Shown: piece after piece, positions 17,511 through 28,870 of the stretch
Position numbering within the stretch: position 1 is the stretch's first letter
Layout: each line of letters begins with the position of its first letter
NCBI GenBank assembly: GCA_027972325.1
Contig: JAPMOS010000016.1
Location: 496,001-560,000 of the forward strand
Length of the DNA: 64,000 nucleotides
Origin: Paratrimastix pyriformis
Taxonomy: Eukaryota; Preaxostyla; Paratrimastigidae
Direction: 5' to 3'
Translations under genes and position numbers: made by a program
The notes under the pieces: generated by a model
What the model saw: the letters and a program-made list of their open reading frames with translations, nothing else
Databases searched by the model: none
Told to the model about the DNA's origin: nothing

Positions 17511-19719
17511 TCAGTAGAACGCGGCAGCGTCGAGGATCACCCCCGGAAAGCGCATCCGAATGGCTGCCGCCTGGGTGATATCCACCTCACCGACCCGGGT
17601 GAGGTACGGGCACGGGCCAACCAGCTCCACCACCCGGGCGGGAGGCCCCGACTCCTCGCGGACATCGAGTCGCTCCAACCGGGGGCAGCGCACCTCCAGC
17701 AAGCGGGCAGCGCAGCAGCGCAGCCAGAGCGTGCGCAAGACGGGGTGCCGAATCTCGAGCCGAGCCACCGGGCAGTAGGTGAGGGCCAGCTGGGCCAGCC
17801 GGGGAAGTTCGGCCAGGGCCGAGAGGAGCGACGTCCAGGGGCGGACCCCGGCCAGCAGCGGCCCCACCAGGGTGAATTTCTGGAGGCTCCGGGCGCAGCG
17901 GGTGCCGAGGAAGCCAGTGACCCAGCCGAGGTTGGACGGGTGCAGGGAGAGCGCACGAAGGGCGACGGTCTCCGGGCCGACCAAGAGCCGCGTCAGCCCC
18001 GCCTCGTCGGCGTCGGAGAGCTTGAGTTGGGTGAGCTGGCCGCAGAACAGGCACAGCGAGCGGGCGCGGATCTCCCGCATGGAGAACCGCTGGAGGGCCG
18101 GGCCAACCAGGGTGAAGTTGGCGGGCTGAGGAGCCAGCAGGGTCACATTCAGGTTGCGCAGCGCGGGGACCAAGCGCAGGACCCCAGGCAGGCAGGCCGT
18201 GATGGTTGCCGCGGTGAGCCCGGGGGCCAACGTGCCATCGAGCAGGGCCGCGGCCAGCTTGGGGTCGGCCAGAACCAGATTCTCGACACGACGCAGGGCC
18301 GGCAGGGCCGGCCGGCAGAGAAGCACGCTGGAGAGCCAGAGGGGCTGCTCGGGGGTGGCGTCGCGGGCGGCCGACAGCACCGTCAGGCGGGACAGGGAGC
18401 ACTCGAGGATGACGGTCGTACGGGCGGGCAGATCCAGCAGTTCGCGTAACGAGGGGCACCGGAGGACCAGGCGGGGCGGCGGCTCGCAGGGGGGCTGGAT
18501 GGCAGGGAGCTGGAGCACCTCGAGGCAGGGCATATCCAACGAGAGCAGCCCCACCGTCGAGCGGGCCGTCAGCAGGCGAAGCTCGCGGAGGCAGCACGAC
18601 GCGAGAACGACCGGGCCGGGGTCGGTGAAGGCCAGTCGGGCGGGCGAGAGTGAGGCGCGCTCGAGATGGGCGAGGAGCGGCGCCAGGGACTGGAGGGTGT
18701 CGCATCCCTGCAGGGAGAGCTCGGCAAGCTGGGGAAGCTCCATAAGGGCGGCCAGGACGGCGGGTCGGGCCGTGCCGACCGAAACGGAGCGCAGGGTCGA
18801 TGCGTGGGCAGTCAGAAGACCAGGAAAGTCGGCCGGGGGTGCGTCGGCGATCGCCACCGACGCCAGGGGGGAGCGGGCCAGAGCACACGGAGCGGAGGCA
18901 AGGGAGGGGACTTCGATCGACTGAAGGGCGCAACTGCCGAATGATGTCACGGCGGGCCCACGGTAGAACTCGAGGAGGGGCAGCTCCGAAAGCAGAGCAG
19001 ACAGGGTCGGGTTTGTGATACGGGAGAGGCTGGTGCCCAGGTCGAGGCGGCGCAGGCCGGCGCAGGCGGAAAGATGGCGAAAGTCGGGCTGGGGGGCGGG
19101 CGACAGGTGGAGGAGGACAAGGGAACGCAGTTTTGGGCAACACTGTCCAATTGCCACCAAAAGACCATCGCCCATCAATGGGGTGTCGAGACTGCCGGCG
19201 TCAAGCAGAAGTGATTCCAGTGCGGGGAGGTGACGAAGGATCCGAAGGAGTGCACCTTCGGTCAGCCCCTCGCAGGAAGCCATTCTTAAGACGCGTAAAT
19301 TGTGGTGTCGCACAAAGGCAGCGTCAACCCAATCAGCAAAAATGCCCTCCTCGCGGCCACACTGTGATACAGCTCGTTTCGGATGCATCTCGAGCTCTTC
19401 CAATTGAGAGCATGAACCAATGAGGGCAGCCAACGCTGTTGCTGGAGGGGATGGCTCATCACATCCGGCAAAGCTGAGCACTCGAACAGAGTCCTGGACA
19501 AGCTTGCGGAGGCCATGATTCAAGGCCAGAAAGAGAAGGTGCAGCCTCAGGGACGACGCAGAAGAGAGAGAAAGAACGTGCGCCAGCGCATCAGATGACA
19601 AAGACAGAATCGATGACTATTTAAAAGAAGGAGTGAATTTGATAGAGGTGAACAAATGAATGTGACCTCGCGCGGTGAGAGAATCTCACCGGAACTGCAA
19701 TGTGGGATTTTACGCCCAT
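17511..19719 (-). CDS. F-box/leucine-rich-repeat protein
   Basis: The main exon (17511 to about 19630) is one open frame of nearly 700 codons ending FPGVILDAAAFY. Its start, LSLSSDALAHVLSLSSASS, looks like an F-box helix. The rest is a long row of leucine-rich repeats (for example CSQLEELEM, LPALESLLLDAG, CPSLRELLDLP). The frame has no ATG at its beginning and an in-frame stop lies just upstream. A small first exon 19719-19690 (MGVKSHIAVP), spliced with GTGAGA to an acceptor TAAATAG, would supply one in frame; this is tentative. F-box/LRR proteins usually choose substrates for SCF ubiquitin ligases. A related gene lies at 57150-59400. Confidence 0.7.
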
Positions 19720-20143
19720 GAAACCCACAAGCATGTATTCTCTCCCGTTGGATCATCTCAAAGCGCTTTGTTTGGATACGCCGAATGTGTGTTGACCTGT
19801 GCGTTCTACAGTCGAGGTGCCGGAAAAAGGAGTTCGCTTCCCAAAACCAAGCAAACAAAAAATTCGACTGGGTGTGTGTACACAATAGGGAAGAGAGACG
19901 AAAACAAGAGTTAAATCGCGTAATTGTTGCGGTGTCAAAAAGGATAATAGAAATTTCGCATTCAAGCACGATCTCCTGTCAAAGTCGTGGGACCTGCGGT
20001 GCCAATGAAACTGCGGCCATGGCGGAGGTCTTTCCCTCCGAAAGAGCCCCTCGGCGACGAGAAAAAGCACGACCCCCACTCTGGTTTCTGTCTTGCTGAC
20101 CCCGTCGTCTGCGACCGCGTTTTTTTTCGCGAGCAACAGCACA
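19720..20143. promoter_or_regulatory. Divergent intergenic region
   Basis: It separates the minus-strand F-box/LRR gene from the plus-strand V-ATPase e gene and so should carry both promoters. It is less GC-rich than the genes. I see no motif I can name. Confidence 0.4.
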
Positions 20144-20549
20144 ATGGCAGCCCCCGATCTTGGCGCCAGCTTCCTTGGCCTGCTGATTGGCACCGTTATT
20201 TTCATTGGGCTCGCCGCCATCATGCACGTTGTGTCTTGCTTCACCTTCAAGAACAAGAGGTCTGCCCATCCTCTCTCTTGATCAGCTCTTCAACGTTCTC
20301 GTCTTTTGTTCGATGTGGCTTCGTTTCGCGAACTTTTATTCTGCACCGGCAGTTTGATTCGTGTCATGATCTGGGTGGCTGCCGCTTGCATGTGGCTGAT
20401 TTGGTTCACCATTTACAGCTCCCAGGTCTGCACCCCGAACCTTCCAACATCAGCTGCACTCACCCCATTCCCTGTAGATGGTCCCCTTGATTGCCCCCGA
20501 GCAGGAATGGAACTGGACCCTTCAGGCCACACCAAATGTCGAACTTTGA
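20144..20549 (+). CDS. V-type proton ATPase subunit e
   Basis: Three exons, 20144-20259, 20353-20425 and 20478-20549 (TGA), join in frame to 86 residues. The protein has two membrane helices, LGLLIGTVIFIGLAAIMHV and IWVAAACMWLIWFTIY, followed by the short polar tail SSQMVPLIAPEQEWNWTLQ. Length, two-helix shape and the W..Y.SQM.PL pattern match the V-ATPase e subunit (Vma9/ATP6V0E), part of the membrane Vo sector that acidifies vacuoles and endosomes. Both introns start GTCTGC and are about 93 and 52 nt long. The family assignment rests on pattern and size only. Confidence 0.75.
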
Positions 20550-20896
20550 AGTTTTCCCTCCCTCCCTCCCTCTTTCTCTCCGGCCTCTTCCCCACTCTCA
20601 CTGTCTCTCATTCCCACACCGCTGTGATCTCCACACCATTTAAACAAGGGTCACGGTTGTCTCTTTCCTTTGCCCTGCGCAAACCCCACGATCACTTTGT
20701 CTTTAACCGAGACCGCTTGCGTTTCAGGGAATGGGAATTTGTGGATTTGCGCTCCGAAGAACAGGGAGGGTGGGCTACCAAAGAATGGGAATGGTGATGG
20801 GGGGAAGAAAGACGACGGGGAGCGAGCCACATCCCACAAAAGAGAAAACGCCCCAAAATAATGGGAAAAAAAAACGACCGTCGAAACGGCGCGTGC
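20550..20896. other. Convergent intergenic spacer
   Basis: It lies between the 3' ends of the V-ATPase e gene and the CDKAL1-like gene, so it should hold both 3' UTRs. CT-rich at 20565-20590. No gene seen. Confidence 0.5.
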
Positions 20897-23800
20897 TCAC
20901 TGCGAGGCGGAGGCAACCGCCGGGGTTGGGCCGACTCGCTCGGCGAAGACATAGTACCGGGTGGCCTTGACCAGGCGGACCGTGACCCAGGTACCCATCT
21001 CGGGCTGCACCGGGGCGGCCGCTCCAACCCCGGCGGCGCTGGTCTGGGCGGGGACGGCGTCATGGGGCCGGGGGCCGACCGCCAGGCCGCCCTCGAAATC
21101 GAGCTCCCGGGAGGCGGCCGTGGGGGCCACCAGGCCCTCCTCCTTCTCCTCGAGGGGCTCCTGGTGGGCGGCCAGGTCGGGGTCCTCCTCGTCCTCCGCC
21201 TCGGCCGCCGTGCGGATGGGGAACTTGGCGCAGGCGTTGGCGAACTCGGGCGAGGCGAGGTCGATGGTCACGCCCACGCAGGGCAGCAGCACCTGGGGGT
21301 GAGGTTGGCGTGGGTCAGGGAGACATGGGGAGAGGAAGACAGGGGGACCGGTGAGACAGAATCGGGAGGGGTGTGTGTGGGATGTGTATGTGAGGGGGTG
21401 GGGGTGGGGGGTGGGGGTGGGTCTGTGTGGTTGTGCCGGACCTGGACGTAGTTTTCAGATGTCCGGCAAGGAAGCGGCCGCAATCGCTGATCTCGGTGAA
21501 GAGGGCCGGCTGGACCTGGCCCTGTGGATTTGGGGGACGTGCCAACGCACACAGCGCCGCCATGAAAGGAGATGGAGACGAGGGTGCGTGGTGAGTCATC
21601 ATGCAAGAGGCCGGCAAGACCTCCTTCCCGAGGGATGGCTGAGGGAGAGATCATGGGTTGCGTGCGTGCGTGTGTGTCGTACAAGAAGGGGAGAAGAAGT
21701 AACGGGAAAACAAAAAACGCAGAGAGGAAGAGCACGAATGTCACTGCACCCGTGTGTGTGTGTGTCGAGTGTAGAAGGAAAGGAGTATGCGTGTGTGTAT
21801 GGGGGGGGGGGGGGGGGGGGGGTACGTGGCATATGCCGGGGTGTGCAGCTAACTGTCTGGGTGTGGGCGGGGTACGGACCACCAGGTGCTGGAAGGGTCC
21901 ACCTCGCAGCAGGCCCGGGTCAGCCGGCGCGAGCGGTTCTTGACGATGTCCGACGGGATCCGGTCCATCTCGAAGGCCGGGGTCCCTGCCACCAGGAGAA
22001 CAAGCAATCATATCGACATGAGTGGCGGTCCGTCAACAAGAGTGGGAGTGGGAGGGGTTCCAGGAGAAACAACCGCAGACGCAGACGACATGTGTGGCGG
22101 ACCGCATGCGGGAGCAGTCGGGGGAGGGAGACGTGGGAGGAGACGTGGGGGAGACGTGGGGGAGGGAGACGTGGGGGAGGGAGACGTGGGGGAGGGAGAC
22201 GTTGGGGGAAGGGAGACATTGGGGAGACATGGGGGGGGGGAGGGGAGGAGGGGAGACGTGGGGGAGGAGCAGACCGGGGCGGGGGTACATCTGGGTGATG
22301 TTGAGGATGGGGAAGCGCAGGTCGCGCACCAGCTGGACGGACTCCTGGAAGTCCTCCTCGCCCTCGTTCGAGTAGCTGCGCAGCCACAGGCACCCCACAG
22401 GCCCGCCGCGACAGGCAGAAGGGTATGACGTGAAGACGAGTCGGTGCGTCCCCGTCGATGATGCCGGCCGACAGCATCCCCCCCCCCCCCCCCCTTCCAG
22501 TCCCCCAACCCCCACAAACGCCACCCGATCGATCCCTCCCGGTCCAGTCGATCGATGGTTGGTGGTGTGTCGCCACGGACCCGCAGATGATATCCGTTGC
22601 GATGGTGACGTTGGGCACCTCGCGTCGCAGGGTTTCGATCACGTGCCGGAACTGCTGCGCGCTGTACGGCCGCTTCATGTGGCTGCGGGATGGGGATGGG
22701 GATGGGACGGGATGGGACGGGATGGGGATTGGGATGGGGATGGTGAAAGACAGAAGCACGCCCCATCCTGCGTCCACTCCCATCAAACACGCAACGCATG
22801 TACACATACCTGCACCCGCAGCCCCCCCCCGCCCACGCACCTACACCACCCCTGCAGCCCCCCGCGCCACAATCCGGCTGCCAGCCACACGCACACCCAC
22901 ACCGGGGTCGCATCAGGGCAGGACGGGCGGACTTGAGGACGCGGTCGCTGCCGGCCTGGACGGGCACGTGCAGGAAGGAGTACACGTTGGGCAGGCGCAG
23001 CATGGCCGCCGTCTCGGCCAGGTTCCGGTGGGCGTGCTGCGGGTTGGTGTGCCCGCACCGGATCATCACGTCCTGCGGGGGTGGGGTGGGGTGTGTGCGG
23101 GTGTTGCGGAGTGAGTGCGAGCGCGGGCAAGGTGAGGAGGCAGATCCCCATCCCGCCGTCTCCACACCCTTCCTCCTCCCTTCCCAAAAAACTCTTGGGT
23201 GGGAAGAACCCGTGTCGGGGGGGGGGGGGGGGTAAACGATCGGGGAACACACCCCGGGTGGGTGGGGGCGTGGTATGGGGGGGGGGGGGGGGGGGGGGGG
23301 CAGCGATGCTGACCTTGGGCAGCACCTCGGACATCTTCTGGACGAGTTTGGGCAGCGACCAGCGCTCGCCAGGACCCACGTGGACCGGCTCGGCACCCAG
23401 CCGGACCGCCCCGGCGCCCCCACAGCAGCAGGGTCCCTCAGTCCGCCCACAGGTGCAGGCAGCAGGAGCCGGGGTTGAAGTCGCCTCCGTCCCGCAGTGG
23501 CATTCGTGGTCGGGCGACGCAGCAGGCGCCTCAGCGGCAGCACCACCGCAGTGGCATTCGTGGTGGGGGTGGGCTTCCTGTGGGGCCGGGGTCGGTGCGA
23601 TCGGGGGCAGGTCGAGTCCGTAGCCGCCGACATCCTCGCCCGTCAGCCAGATCTCCTTGACGCCTTCGCGGGCCGCCTGGGCCGCGCGGGCGATGAGCTG
23701 CTCGGGGGGGTAGCTGCAGGGGGGAATGTGGAACGCGGGGAGAAGAGGATGCTGAGTCTGATGGCCGGAAGAGGGGGAGGTGGTCGGGATTGGGGGGGGG

Positions 23801-24861
23801 GGGGGAGGGAGGGAGGGAGGGAGGGAGGAGGAGGAGGAGGGAGCCCATTAGACGTAACCACGATTCGGCCCACCACCAGCAGCGCTGCTCCAGACCTCTG
23901 CAGCCGGCCCCGGGCGAAGCGGGTCTTGCAGAAGGTGCACACGCCCACGCAGCCCACGCCCACGCAGAGGGTCTCGATCAGCGGATTCCGGCGCACCTTG
24001 GGCAGGTCCAGAGGCGGCAGCTCCATGGCCAAGGGCCCCAGGCCTGGCTGGCCCGCCGGGGCGATGCAGGCTTCGGGGCCCGGGAGGGGCATGTCCGCCG
24101 GGCTGGGCAGATAGGAGGCCGAGGCGTGGTCCAGGTAGGTCTGGGTGTCCTGCTTGTACTGGGAGATCAGGCGCTCCTGCTCGACGGTGGGCATCTTCCG
24201 GCGGAGCCGCTTGGGAGGCAGAGTTGGTGGGGTCGGAACGAGGCGGACCTGGAGAGAGATCGTGGATCGGACACACAAGGGGGATGTCGGCAGACCACAT
24301 GGCCTTCGAGGGCACGGGTCACCACCTCGGCAACGCGGTGCATCCCACGGACACCCAAAACAGACACCTCGGCGGGGAGACGCTCGATGGAGGGATCAGC
24401 CTGGGTAACACAGCCAGCAGCAACGGCCTTCTTACCTGCCAGAAAGGGAAACGATGGGTCGCCAATGCGGGAATGAATTCGCACCTTTCTTGATGGCAGC
24501 AATCAAAAGGTTCACAGCAGAGTCTTCGCTGGGGTTCTTGACGGTGCAACCGTAGACCACAACGGCATCAGAATCATTCACTGTGGCGGCAAGAACATAA
24601 CTGGATTTGCAAATGGTGAGAATGAGAGGGAAGACAAATCTTTCCCACAACAAACCCACTGGCTTGCAGAAGACCGGCAATGTATTCACCGTCGTTCCGG
24701 GCATGGACACACCCAAAAGTTTTTACGAAAACTCGGGCTGGTTTTTGCGTCCCGGGGCAAATGAAAGGGATTTTGAGACCCTCCGGGGCTGGGGGAAGTT
24801 GCCCTCCTGCCTCAGCTTCTTCATGAACGTCCTCAATGTCAGCGGCGTGCCGTTCCTGCAT
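20897..24861 (-). CDS. CDKAL1: tRNA methylthiotransferase, CDKAL1/MtaB-type radical SAM enzyme
   Basis: About eleven exons from ATG 24861. The N-terminal domain has the three conserved cysteines in VKTFGCVHARNDGEY, VVYGCTVKNPSED and AAGCVTQADPSIERL. The radical SAM motif is CVGVCTFCKTRFARGRL (exon about 24240-23895). Then follow EGVKEIWLTGEDVGGYGLDL, SLPKLVQKMSEVLPKV, HTNPQHAHRNLAETAAM, MKRPYSAQQFRHVIETLRRE, FPILNITQMYPRPG and a C-terminal TRAM-like region ending in GTWVTVRLVKATRYYVFAER (exon 21292-20897). The family adds a methylthio group to t6A37 of tRNA-Lys. An insertion rich in CHCG and other Cys/His residues sits inside the radical SAM domain (about 23610-23430). Traced donors include GTCCGG near 21443 and GTCCGT near 21885. 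The last helix seen in animal CDKAL1 (an ER anchor) is not present. Confidence 0.88.
22128..22265. repeat. 15-bp minisatellite (GGGAGACGTGGGGGA)
   Basis: About nine units of a GGGAGACGTGGGGGA-like sequence in an intron of the CDKAL1-like gene. Confidence 0.9.
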
Positions 24862-25010
24862 CACGCGATCAGTACCTGGGTTAGATAAACTGTCCTAAAA
24901 ACTGCAGACTGGAACCAGAGGTCTGGTGGCAGAGTGCTGTGGCGAGACCGTTTGCAGGTACACCCGGACCTCCTCCAAGTCCATAGTTCACCCGAACGAG
25001 CGCCTCGAAG

Positions 25011-25345
25011 ATGTCCCAACCTCCAGGGTTCGGTCGACCGAACCGCGGACTGGACCCGAATCTTCACTGGCTCGACTACAACCAGCAGGGGGATTCGGCG
25101 AGGCACGATGATCATCTCACGGTGAGGCACCTGGCTTGGCTGCACTGCTGCACACTCCAACTCGCACAGACCCGCGAGTTGCCCCCTGGAGCATGGCTTC
25201 CTCGTGAAGACCATTCGTTGAGAAGGTGGTCGTGTGCCTGGGCAGAGCGAGCGGGAGGCCCTCGTGCAGACGCTGGCCGCCCGGCAGGCTGACCTGCCCC
25301 AGCCGCATCACCGAGGACCGGCGCGGTTTCGAGCCGGTTCAAAAA
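25011..25345 (+). CDS. Unrecognised small gene
   Basis: A plausible first exon starts at ATG 25011 (MSQPPGFGRPNRGLDPNLHW) and could end before GTGAGG near 25123. A second frame, SEREALVQTLAARQADLPQP (about 25248-25400), reads as helical sequence. A plus-strand AATAAA lies at about 25417-25424, which supports a plus-strand transcript ending here. I do not recognise the protein and the exon joins are not proven. The minus strand here also holds open frames that could be the 5' UTR of the CDKAL1-like gene. Confidence 0.3.
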
Positions 25346-25463
25346 CTATACACCCTCTGACTGGAACGGTTCCTTCTTTTCGGCCCAAAACGAGAGAAAA
25401 AAATCGAGTTTGAGGTAATAAATAAAGGAGAGGGGCTCAAAAGATCTCGTCATGGCGAGAGAC

Positions 25464-26448
25464 TTATTGGGCCCTACTCGCGGTGGCGGTCACAATCTGC
25501 CGAACGACTTGTGTGTACTCCGGGAGTTCATAGTAGAAGTGGCCAGCGTTGACTTGATGGATGGTGAAAGGTCCTGTCGTCCAGCTGGCCCACTGTTCGA
25601 AATCAAAATATGAGTTTGGTGTCGGTCAAGATTTGCGAGCGGGGGACGTGTGAATGAGGTCCGACGAACCGTCTGCACCTGATCGAGAAACACATGCCGG
25701 TCCCGGGTGCCCGTGAAGGCTGTGATGGGCATGGACAGCTTGCGGTCGGGCACGTCGGCCGGGTGGGGACACCTGTAGTTCTCGACCGTGAAAATGTCGG
25801 CCTTCATCGAAGGCAGGATCAGCTGCTCCAACTCGGGGTCGATCCGCGTGTAGTTGTAGCGGCGCTCCATAATGTCCAGGAACTGCTGGTCGGGCAGGTG
25901 GGCAATCGGGGTGTCGCGCGAGATTTCGTGTGGGGCCATCCGGCCGGAGACGATCAGATGAAGCGGCAGGGTCCAGCCCCGACGCTTCATCTCCTGGATG
26001 AACTCGAACGCCTGCGGGAGATACAGAAACGGGGAGGAAACGGAGACGTGTGCGGGTCGGGAGAGGGGTTGGGGTTCGGACCACCACGGTGCCCATGCTG
26101 TGCCCAAGGAAGATGAATGGCATCTGTGGCTTGGAAAAGATAGGTTCCAGCTCATTCGCAAGCAAGGCCGTAATTTCGGCGATCGAACGAAGAGCAGGCT
26201 CGCGGAAACGACTCAGGCGACCGGGGATCATAATACCGACGACATCGACGGTCTCCGGAAACCCGACAGTCGTGAACCACTTTTGGTTGAACATGGTCGG
26301 GCCAGCGCCAGCTGTGGGGAGCATCAAATCGCTGAAGAGTCAACAGAGTCAACGGACCATGTGGAAAACAGTAGACGCGGAAAGTAGGAGTTGGCGCCCC
26401 CGCACGGCGTTTGAAAGTGGTCAAAGATGGGGGGGTAACAGCGAGCAT
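25464..26448 (-). CDS. Type II thioesterase-like alpha/beta hydrolase
   Basis: Four exons join exactly in frame: 26448-26358, 26311-26082, 26011-25670 and 25592-25464 (TAA), giving 263 residues. After splicing, the strand-1 motif reads VYCFPHAGAGPTMFNQKW, matching the CFPYAGG start of the GrsT/LipR type II thioesterase family. The nucleophile elbow is FLGHSMGTVV (Ser102). The acid is Asp211 in TGTRDRH and the His is His239 in VNAGHFYYEL. Family members free wrongly loaded carriers of peptide or polyketide synthases. No such synthase is in this window, so the substrate is unknown. Introns start GTCCGT (26357), GTCCGA (26081) and GTTCGT (25669). The gene starts 78 bp from the divergent TRIC-like gene. 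Confidence 0.88.
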
Positions 26449-26526
26449 CGAACGATCCGAAGAAATGACCAAAAAAAAGAGAGGCCTGCCCTGTCGTTCG
26501 ACACCGTGTTCGTCATTGAACCACGT
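26449..26526. promoter_or_regulatory. 78-bp divergent promoter
   Basis: The only DNA between the ATG of the thioesterase gene (minus) and the ATG of the TRIC-like gene (plus). Both promoters and 5' UTRs must fit here or overlap the genes. It contains an A7-type run at 26469-26476. No TATA box is obvious. Confidence 0.5.
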
Positions 26527-27811
26527 ATGACGGACTGGAAAGCCCTCTACCAGACTGTTTCGGAGCTTGCTGACAAGCATATTGTCACTCCTCTTTCCAG
26601 CCTCTACCCTATTTTGTTCATTGCACAATGTGCCTTCGTCATCGACATGTCTGTTCAGATTCCGTCTTTTTTTGGGTGACGTCACGGTTGAATAAAGGTA
26701 TCGCGAGAAGCGGCATAACTCCTTTTTCCTGGAATTTCTGACTGTCGTTGGCGGCAGCACTCTGGTCTCGACGATCATCACGCACGAGGTCCCGGCATGG
26801 CTCAATGTCGAGACATATTTGTTTGTTTTTGGTGCAGTGTATCGTCTGTTGCAGCAGTTACGAATTTTTTCCCCCACAACTTGGTTCTCTGATTTCAGTT
26901 GCCTTCGTTTTCGGTGCTGGTATTTTCTACCGCTATCTCCGTCCGATCGGCTTCCACCTGAATTTGCTCGCCGTTTCTCACATTGTGATCAACAACCTGA
27001 TCCGTGTCTCCTCCGGCAATCACAAGTTCAAGTCTCTTCTGATGATTATGCTGGGTCTGCATCTCCTCAGTGCGTGACGATCGTCCTCATTCGATTCAGT
27101 GACTGCATTCCTGGCGGGTGCTGCCCCCGTTCTCTTGCCTCTGGAGTTTTCCGGCAAGCCCATGCGCCGGCTTCAGTTCCTCCAGTCTGTCTCTCCTCGG
27201 CGACCTCCTCTTTCCTCACTCCCGTCATTAGAGTGAGTGTGACTACCTGGGTGACTGCCTTTATGTATATGGCCTTTACCAACCCCCATCTCCTGGTGGG
27301 CCCCATTCCGGACGAGTGGATTGCCAAGGCCGCCGTCTATGTTCCCCGCCTGGCTGAGCTGACCGCCCTCAAGACCCCCATCGCGGCTCCTCTGGTGCCC
27401 ACTGCCCGTCTGTCGAGCTGCGCCGCCGCACCATCTCGTTTCGATTTTCTCAATGTTTCTTCTGTTGGTTTTTTCCCCGGCTCCTGCCCACCACAGTCCT
27501 GCGCAAGAGCATCCCCTGGATGGCCGCCGCCATGGCCACCGTCGTTGGCATGCTCGGGGGCCTTCGGGTCTGCATCACCCCCCCACCCCACCCCACCCCA
27601 CCACCCCCACCACCTCACCCGTGTTTCCCAACTCTGTTTTTCTCAGCAGGAGGAAGAGGAGACGGAGCAGAAGGAACCCCAGCCCCTGCATCGGGACGAG
27701 GACCTGCCCCAGGAGGCGGAGGCAGCTGCAGCCACCCAGGCGGCTGCGACTGCGGCCGCGGGTCGCGCTGCGGAATCGCGGAGCAGCACCAAGAAACGGG
27801 CGGCCCATTAG
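26527..27811 (+). CDS. TRIC-like trimeric intracellular cation channel
   Basis: Seven exons join in frame: 26527-26648, 26698-26831, 26899-27054, 27100-27184, 27232-27407, 27497-27567 and 27647-27811 (TAG), giving 302 residues. The protein has about seven hydrophobic segments. FLEFLTVVGGSTLVSTIIT is followed by a stretch ending INNLIRVSSGNHKFKS, then MIMLVTAFLAGAAPVLLPLE. These align by eye with the GG-containing helices and the KEV.R...K segment of TMEM38/TRIC channels, which are ER potassium channels that balance calcium release. The tail is acidic then basic (ESRSSTKKRAAH), also TRIC-like. Donors are GTCTGT, GTGCAG, GTCTGC, GTCTGT, GTCTGT and GTCTGC. The family call rests on eye alignment only; another multi-pass ER protein is possible. 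Confidence 0.6.
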
Positions 27812-27984
27812 ATGCTCGTTTCCGTGCATTCTCTTCCATGTCGACTTGCTGTTGTTTTTGTCCCAAGAGTATCTGTTCGATCGGTGCTTTCAGGGGATGT
27901 ACACCCCCACACACACACATCACCCCCGCCAGACACATACCCTGGGGGGAACCACACGTGTTGGGCATACATCATCTGAAGTAT

Positions 27985-28635
27985 CTACTGGTGATGGGCT
28001 TCCATCCAGGCTCCAATCTGCCGACAGTTCGCCTGGAGTTGCTCCAGACTATCGTTGCTCATCTCCAGGACCACACCCTCGGGGTAGTTCTCCTTGGCCA
28101 TGTCGGCCGAGAGCCGGCAAATTTCGGCAGAGCAATTCTCCTGGATTTTCGCCAGTGGGTACCCTCTAAAGAATGACAAGGTGTACGAATGCGGAGAGGA
28201 GTTGAAGCGGACCTCTGCTGGAGACGATCATAAAGGACGGTATTATCGGCACGCAGGACAACCACAAGAGAAAACCACCTCAACGGGAACAGATCACTCT
28301 CGTGATGTTCGACCACGTTCCCTCCCTGATTCATGATCACTTCGAGATGGTCGAGAAGCTAGAAAGGTCAAGCACGTCATGAAGCTGAAGAGGAAGGGGT
28401 GCGAACAGCGTCCTCGTCGAGCTCGTCGCATTGAAGCTCTTCGTTAAACGCTACAAATCGGTTTTCCTTGATCACAGTCCCCACATGAACATAGTTCAGT
28501 TGATAAGTTTGGGCTCTAAAGAAAAGCCGTGAGAAAGGCGACGGGCAATAAAAAGGCGAACAGGAGTTCACACAAGGTGGTTTTCCCAGTCCCGGGAGTG
28601 CCAGTCACCAGAATATTCGGTCGCTTCGACTCCAT
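27985..28635 (-). CDS. AK6: Adenylate kinase isoenzyme 6 (Fap7/hCINAP)
   Basis: Four exons join in frame: 28635-28562, 28515-28407, 28358-28213 and 28165-27985 (TAG), giving 169 residues, the usual size (human 172). The P-loop is NILVTGTPGTGKTTLCELL (residues 8-26 or so). QLNYVHVGTVIKEN and FNEELQCDELDED form the NMP-binding part. GGNVVEHHESDLFPLRWF, VVVLRADNTVLYDRL and RGYPLAKIQENCSAEI are close to the animal protein. The enzyme is a nuclear NMP kinase needed for 18S rRNA maturation. Introns are 46, 48 and 47 nt long and begin GTTCGC, GTTCGC and GTCCGC. Confidence 0.95.
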
Positions 28636-28870
28636 ATTGTGTAGAAGATTCCCCCCCAAAGGTGCAGTCTACTAAAATGCAGGTGGCGTGCCCGGACTGC
28701 CGCACCAGAGGGTTTTTTAGTCGATACACCAGTTTTATTAGTCTATACACCCTCTGTGCCGCACGCGTTTCAAAAAAACCGTGGACACCGGCACGCACAG
28801 TCTGAAGACGCCGGAAATCTGTGTTTGGGAGGAGTACCAGCGCACGCACTTAGTTTTTTGGAGAATCAAA
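28636..28870. other. AK6 upstream spacer
   Basis: It lies between the AK6 start (minus) and a probable plus-strand gene. Two near-identical stretches (GTCGATACACCAGTTTTATTAGT and TCTATACACCCTCTG) echo a sequence at 25340-25360. No gene is supported. Confidence 0.35.

Noticed and set aside
17587-19143. 518-residue open frame within the LRR gene
   Set aside because: It is an Arg/Pro-rich shadow of the 696-codon LRR frame, shifted by one base.
24890-25214. Minus-strand open frame continuing upstream of the CDKAL1-like start
   Set aside because: It has no conserved motif and the plus-strand AATAAA nearby suggests a gene in the other direction.
25464-26448. Bacterial contamination because of the type II thioesterase
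   Set aside because: The gene has three introns with the same donor pattern as its neighbours and sits in continuous eukaryotic context.
26527-27811. Derlin/rhomboid-like ER protein
   Set aside because: After splicing, no WR motif or GxxxG rhomboid pattern appears and the helix order fits TRIC better.
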